Positions 63,752 through 64,000 of a stretch of DNA of 64,000 nucleotides are shown piece by piece. A program made the translations under genes and the position numbers. Below the pieces are notes generated by a model. It was not told the origin of the DNA. It made no database searches and saw only the letters and a list, made by a program, of their open reading frames with translations. Location of the stretch: NCBI GenBank assembly GCA_938091335.1, contig CALLJG010000012.1:34525-98524 (forward strand), written 5' to 3'. This stretch comes from an uncultured Thermodesulfobacterium sp. (GTDB taxonomy: Bacteria; Desulfobacterota; Thermodesulfobacteria; Thermodesulfobacteriales; Thermodesulfobacteriaceae). Each line of letters begins with the position of its first letter. The stretch's first letter is position 1.

Positions 63752-64000
63752 TCAAACCCCCTTCGTAATTTCTATCGGTAACTCCTTGACCTCTTTTGAG
63801 GCATTAATTAAGTAAGCCCGAGCCCTGGAAAAGCCTTGCTCTTTTATTTCCGCAATTAAATAAACATATCCCTCCCAAGCCATTTCCAAATCAAAGGGTG
63901 AAGGATAGGCAGGGTAATTGGGATGAGAATGAAAAATTCCAAGAATTTCAAGGTTTTTAGCTGTAGCCTTTTTTTCCGCTTCTAACCATTCCCTCGGAGA
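63752..64000 (-). CDS. JAMM/MPN+ (M67) metallopeptidase, 5' partial
   Basis: Only the last 82 residues are in the window. They contain a complete JAMM zinc motif, HSHPNYPAYPSPFD (His-x-His, seven residues, Ser, two residues, Asp). The catalytic Glu should lie upstream of the window. The stop (TGA at 63754-63752) is 2 bp before the thrC ATG, so the genes are coupled. Bacterial JAMM peptidases of this kind cut residues off the C-terminus of ThiS/MoaD-like carriers; the GGS-ending carrier of this operon is the obvious substrate. Confidence 0.9.
   Translation of the reverse strand, partial: SPREWLEAEKKATAKNLEILGIFHSHPNYPAYPSPFDLEMAWEGYVYLIAEIKEQGFSRARAYLINASKEVKELPIEITKGV

Noticed and set aside
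1..64000. tRNA, rRNA, CRISPR array, transposase or phage genes
   Set aside because: None seen by reading. Gaps are mostly under 200 bp and no regular spaced repeats or integrase/transposase motifs appear.

Overview
The window comes from an AT-rich, anaerobic, sulfate-reducing bacterium, most likely thermophilic and close to Thermodesulfobacterium. That placement is an inference. It rests on the very low GC of the first 53 kb, a complete dsrMKJOP membrane complex, DUF763 and archaeal-type LeuC/LeuD, and a selenocysteine elongation factor. No tRNA, rRNA, CRISPR array or recognisable insertion sequence was found.

Layout. 1-3.4 kb: end of glyS, then selB. 3.4-5.8 kb: a Lon-like protease facing them. 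5.8-13.0 kb: a tightly packed + strand run (leuC, leuD, mazG, a metal ABC transporter, tatD, aspS, a Mut7-C protein). 13.0-16.0 kb: acyl-CoA dehydrogenase with etfB/etfA on the minus strand. 16.1-24.8 kb: aldolase-like gene, purL, hisD, pfkA and a secreted protein. 24.8-28.7 kb: queF and a nickel/cobalt ECF importer. 28.9-31.6 kb: aminotransferase, tgt, yajC. 31.6-36.2 kb: the pilMNOPQ operon. 36.3-41.1 kb: an unusual operon of hemerythrin, haem-c sensor, dynamin-like GTPase and a small membrane protein. 41.2-43.2 kb: a WPFY-repeat protein and coaD. 43.2-50.6 kb: RsbRD_N-dsrMKJOP, then a terminator, a CobB/DsrN-type amidase and a ferredoxin. 50.7-53.0 kb: nrdR, pyrF, DUF763.

Near 53.0 kb the base composition changes sharply. 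Hand counts give 14/60 G+C at 40921-40980, 24/60 at 56581-56640 and 27/60 at 61741-61800. The GC-richer part holds a complete phosphate regulon (pstSCAB, a PhoU-DUF47 fusion, phoB, phoR), with GC-rich palindromic repeats on both sides. It then holds a minus-strand sulfur-transfer operon.

That last operon (60.47-64.0 kb) is the most interesting part. It encodes a JAMM peptidase, a threonine synthase, a ThiS/MoaD carrier ending in Gly-Gly-Ser, a NIL-domain protein, a MoeB-rhodanese fusion and a DsrE-family protein. The DsrE reading frame continues past an in-frame TGA exactly where homologues carry the first Cys of a CxxC motif. A 9-bp hairpin with a GGTA loop lies 12 nt after that TGA, which fits a bacterial SECIS. 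With selB in the same window, this reads as a selenocysteine DsrE (UGSC motif). The carrier's extra C-terminal Ser and the JAMM peptidase suggest a protease-activated protein-thiocarboxylate pathway, perhaps for homocysteine or cysteine synthesis. The threonine synthase has its own in-frame TGA at a usually conserved Trp codon, which looks like a nonsense mutation or sequence error rather than selenocysteine.
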